This document shows, one piece after another, positions 13,911 to 16,303 of a stretch of DNA of 16,303 nt. Position 1 is the first letter of the stretch, and each line of letters starts with the position of its first letter. The notes below the pieces were generated by a model. The model saw only the letters and a program-made list of their open reading frames with translations, had not been told where the DNA came from and ran no database searches. The position numbers were made by a program, and so were the translations under genes. This DNA is from Pseudomonadota bacterium (GTDB lineage: Bacteria > Pseudomonadota > Alphaproteobacteria > Rhizobiales > Xanthobacteraceae), in contig JAKAMD010000032.1 in the NCBI GenBank assembly GCA_021823875.1, forward strand, positions 1 to 16,303. The letters are read 5' to 3'.

Positions 13911-14384
13911 CTATCCGCCTGTTAACCGCTTCGTCCGCGGTCGCCGCATTCTGACGACCGCTTGGTCCGGCTTGGCGTATTCCCCATGCTCCCGGAGCAG
14001 GTCGAGGATGCGCAGCGATTGGCGCAGAACGCGGCGTCCGGAGGACGTCAATTTGACGGTAGACCGCCGTCGACCGCGCCGCCCCGGCGCGATTTGCTCT
14101 TCGCCCGCCTTGCTGACAAGGCCCTCACGCTCCAAGCGGTCGAGTGCAGCATAGACCCTTGCTGGCCATTCGACATGCCGCTCGTTCTTGACCAGCGTCT
14201 CGACAATCGAGGCGCCGCTTGCTTCCGATGACAAGAGCTGCGTCGCCAACAAGACCTGCAAGTCGAGCAGGCTGACCTCTGTGGTCTTTCCGCCGCGGCG
14301 CGGTCGTGCGGGCTTGCTATCGGTATCGGGGGCCATGGGCTCCCGATACGTCTCTGCCGCTACACCACCCTTGTTCCAAGGCAT
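13911..14384 (-). CDS. PadR-like winged-helix transcriptional regulator
   Basis: 157 residues. The central part looks like a PadR-type winged helix: a helix with LLATQLLSSEASGASIVETLV, then ARVYAALDRLEREGLV as the recognition helix, and RRRSTVKLTSSGRRVLRQSL as the wing and following helix. Both ends are basic and probably flexible. It lacks the long C-terminal dimerisation helix of large PadR proteins. ATG 14336 (GGGAG just before it) is an alternative start that would drop 16 residues. It lies about 90 bp downstream of the outer-membrane porin gene on the same strand, beyond a strong hairpin, so it probably has its own transcription. Target genes are unknown. MarR-like or a general HTH family are alternatives. 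Confidence 0.72.
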   Translation of the reverse strand: MPWNKGGVAAETYREPMAPDTDSKPARPRRGGKTTEVSLLDLQVLLATQLLSSEASGASIVETLVKNERHVEWPARVYAALDRLEREGLVSKAGEEQIAPGRRGRRRSTVKLTSSGRRVLRQSLRILDLLREHGEYAKPDQAVVRMRRPRTKRLTGG

Positions 14385-14445
14385 GACAGGCAGTTCTTTG
14401 CAACGTGCGGCGTGCCGTCGATCACTCGTCGGTTGAGGGACGGCT

Positions 14446-14470
14446 CCCGAACCGCGCGAAGCGGTTCGGG
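14446..14470 (-). terminator. Strong GC-rich hairpin after the outer-membrane barrel gene
   Basis: CCCGAACCGC (14446-14455) and GCGGTTCGGG (14461-14470) form a perfect 10-bp stem with a 5-base GCGAA loop, 7 bp beyond the stop of the MtrB/PioB-like gene. There is no T-run on either side, so it may act as a transcript-end stabiliser or a factor-assisted terminator and not a classic intrinsic one. Confidence 0.6.
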
Positions 14471-14477
14471 CGTCCGT

Positions 14478-16303
14478 TTACCACTTGAAGCCGAGCGAGG
14501 CCTTGACCATGTGGACGTTGTAGTTCGGGTTGTCGTTGGCCAGCCACAGCATGTAGCCGCAGCCATAGCTCGTGAGGTTGGTCGTGCAGTACGGCGCGCC
14601 GCCCATATAAGGCTGGATGTTATCGATCTGCCAATTTGCGACAGCATTGCGTTCCCAGGCATAGCCGAGTTTAGCGAACACCTTGCCCTTCCAACCGAGA
14701 CCGCGAACGAAGTCTTCATCGAACGTATATTTCGCGGTCGCTTCTAAGCGTTGGAAAGCGCTCTTTACGTCGGGAATTTGTCCGCCGGAGTTGACCATGT
14801 TCGACAGAAGCGCGCCGCCCGAGAAATTCACTGGCTGCGAATTGGTCGCCAGCGCGGTCGTGTAGCCGAGATGAACATCGAGCTTGTCCGGGATGATCGC
14901 ATGATCCACGGAGAAGACGAAGGTGTTCACCTTATCCTCGACGTCGGCAGTGTAATACTGAGAATTTCCAGTCGTTACACCCGGGGTGCCGGACGACACA
15001 AGTTGACTGCGGTGCTCGTAGAGGTACGAGAACATGAACCGTGTCGCAGGCGACAGGGTGTAGGCGACATCGACGCCGGCGTTCCAAGCGTGGTTATGCA
15101 GCAGGCCAACTTCGGTAGCCTGATTAAGCTTATACTCGTCGTTCAGCAGACCGAAGTTCGGCGTCACGGTGAAATTGTGGAACAGGTCCATGGCAAGTGA
15201 GAACCGCGCTTTGTTGCGGTCGCGGTTGTCGAGATAGAACTGGCGGTAGGCGGTCGAGTACCGCGTATTGCCGCCATTTTGCCATTGGGCGTTGCCGACA
15301 TTGCCGAGGTAATCGTAGTTGTCGTAGCGGCGTGCACCGAATTCCCAGCTGGCCCGCGCGGTCGCCCAGACGATCGGTTTCCAATCGGCAAAGACCTTGC
15401 CGCTATTCTCGTTGGTGACGTCCACGTCCGCGCGCGTCCAATCATAGCGCTCGTAGCCGTAGGCCGCACCGAGATTCCAATGCTTGTCCGGGCGCCAGTT
15501 CAATTGGGCGCCGGCATTCTGCTTGGTGTAGGAAATCGCGATGCTTTGCACGTTCCGGTAGGAGGTGCTGCTCGGGCTGACCGTTGCCGGCGGCGTCGCC
15601 TGATTGAAATCGGCGCCGATCCACATCGGAACCAAAATCTCGGGCGTCTGGTTGTCGAACCGATAGTAACGATAGCTCAGTTTCGATTCGAGATCGGAGG
15701 TGAGCTTCGTGGTCAAGACGTTATTGGACAGGAAGGTATTGATCTCGCCGTTGAGGCTCGATGCCGGCAAAGCGGCCGTGCTGGTCCACGGCTGACCGTT
15801 GACCGGATCGTTCCCCAGGTTGGGATTGATAGTGAAGGGCAGGAAATTCTCATTCTGCCGCATCATGACGTAGGAGGCTGTGCCCATGTAGCGGCTTTGT
15901 GCCGGCAGATCGGCAGCCAGCGTGCCAGAGACTCCATTGGAGTGGTTGCTCGGCCACAGCGACATCATACCCATCGGGGCGGAATTCGCGTCACATGTGG
16001 TCGCACCGGTGGCGCAGAACGGATTCTGGATCGTGTAGGAACTGTCGTGGTCGGTATAGACCGATCCAGTATAAGCGACCTTGAACGTGAACAGCTTGCC
16101 CCAAGGTGATGTGCCCTGGTATTCGCCGTTCATGCCAAAATTCTGGGTCGTATCGTCCACCGGTTTGGGCGCATCCACGCGCACGCCGGAGGTGCCCCAG
16201 CTCAGCGTCACGCCGTCCGTCTGGGTACCGGTCCGATGCGTGTTCGAGTAGTCGGCTCGAACATCCCAGGCCATCGTCGGAGTCCAACGCCAGTTCACCG
16301 ACG
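14478..16303 (-). CDS. MtrB/PioB-family outer-membrane beta-barrel, 5' end outside window
   Basis: The frame is open to the right edge, so the N-terminus lies beyond the window; the GTG at 16298 is internal. The 608 visible codons are a continuous series of alternating amphipathic strands rich in Tyr, Trp, Asn and Thr (for example SKLSYRYYRFDNQTPEILVP, NWRPDKHWNLGAAYGYERYD, RFMFSYLYEHRSQLV), ending in KASLGFKW. A terminal aromatic residue is the outer-membrane barrel assembly signal. This pattern and length fit the MtrB/PioB family, porins that sheath a multihaem cytochrome so electrons can cross the outer membrane. Two pairs of Cys (CATGATTCD and CTTNLTSYGC) are present. A decahaem partner would be expected upstream, outside the window. 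Assignment to the family is strong; a specific iron-oxidation role is inferred only. Confidence 0.88.
   Translation of the reverse strand, partial: SVNWRWTPTMAWDVRADYSNTHRTGTQTDGVTLSWGTSGVRVDAPKPVDDTTQNFGMNGEYQGTSPWGKLFTFKVAYTGSVYTDHDSSYTIQNPFCATGATTCDANSAPMGMMSLWPSNHSNGVSGTLAADLPAQSRYMGTASYVMMRQNENFLPFTINPNLGNDPVNGQPWTSTAALPASSLNGEINTFLSNNVLTTKLTSDLESKLSYRYYRFDNQTPEILVPMWIGADFNQATPPATVSPSSTSYRNVQSIAISYTKQNAGAQLNWRPDKHWNLGAAYGYERYDWTRADVDVTNENSGKVFADWKPIVWATARASWEFGARRYDNYDYLGNVGNAQWQNGGNTRYSTAYRQFYLDNRDRNKARFSLAMDLFHNFTVTPNFGLLNDEYKLNQATEVGLLHNHAWNAGVDVAYTLSPATRFMFSYLYEHRSQLVSSGTPGVTTGNSQYYTADVEDKVNTFVFSVDHAIIPDKLDVHLGYTTALATNSQPVNFSGGALLSNMVNSGGQIPDVKSAFQRLEATAKYTFDEDFVRGLGWKGKVFAKLGYAWERNAVANWQIDNIQPYMGGAPYCTTNLTSYGCGYMLWLANDNPNYNVHMVKASLGFKW

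Noticed and set aside
15279..16109. 276-codon plus-strand frame antisense to the outer-membrane barrel gene
   Set aside because: It is a shadow of the barrel coding sequence with no motif of its own.
1..16303. CRISPR arrays, tRNA or rRNA genes, insertion sequences, integrase or attachment sites
   Set aside because: No regularly spaced repeats, cloverleaf candidates, transposase/integrase frames or flanking duplications were seen by reading; the collar fragment alone is not evidence of a prophage.

Overview
The window looks like a chromosomal segment of a GC-rich alphaproteobacterium, probably of the Rhizobiales/Hyphomicrobiales. The reasons are the 41-residue cysteine-free ribosomal protein L36 typical of Alphaproteobacteria, an MtrB/PioB-type outer-membrane barrel of the kind known from phototrophic iron oxidisers such as Rhodopseudomonas, and the codon and GC style. 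The genus cannot be read from the sequence.

Layout: (1) 1-3099 (+), an RND efflux permease cut at its 5' end. (2) 3137-4140 (-), a fused scar: the first 89 codons of a phage-tail-collar (microcystin-dependent) protein run out of frame into the ATP-binding half of an ABC exporter. (3) 4411-10458, a lasso peptide (RiPP) gene cluster. The predicted precursor lies on the + strand (4411-4614). The enzymes form a tightly packed minus-strand operon that reads from 10458 down to 4644: HPr-kinase-like kinase, sulfotransferase, PqqD-like recognition element (B1), transglutaminase-like leader peptidase (B2), two different Fe(II)/2-oxoglutarate oxygenases, and the asparagine-synthetase-like cyclase. (4) 10706-11533 (+), rpmJ (L36) and a secreted TPR protein. 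(5) 11508-12695 (-), a cytochrome b561-dihaem cytochrome c fusion. (6) 12696-14384, a gene-poor stretch with one small exported protein and a PadR-like regulator. (7) 14478-16303 (-), the C-terminal part of a MtrB/PioB-family outer-membrane beta-barrel.

How the lasso genes should work together: B1 binds the precursor leader (a W-x-x-P-x-I motif stands in for the usual Y-x-x-P-x-L), B2 cuts it, and the cyclase joins the new N-terminal Gly48 to a side-chain carboxylate. Asp56 gives a 9-residue ring with an 11-residue tail. The core ends in Ser, which is what the lasso HPr-kinase-like enzymes studied in the paeninodin family phosphorylate. A sulfotransferase and two oxygenases in the same operon make this an unusually heavily decorated predicted lasso peptide. 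The core has no Tyr, so sulfation would have to fall on Ser/Thr or on a hydroxyl installed by an oxygenase. The only exporter trace is the truncated ABC ATPase, so the cluster may have lost its dedicated export, or the scar may be an assembly error.

These are readings of sequence alone. Family assignments rest on visible motifs; ring size, modification sites and regulation are inferences.
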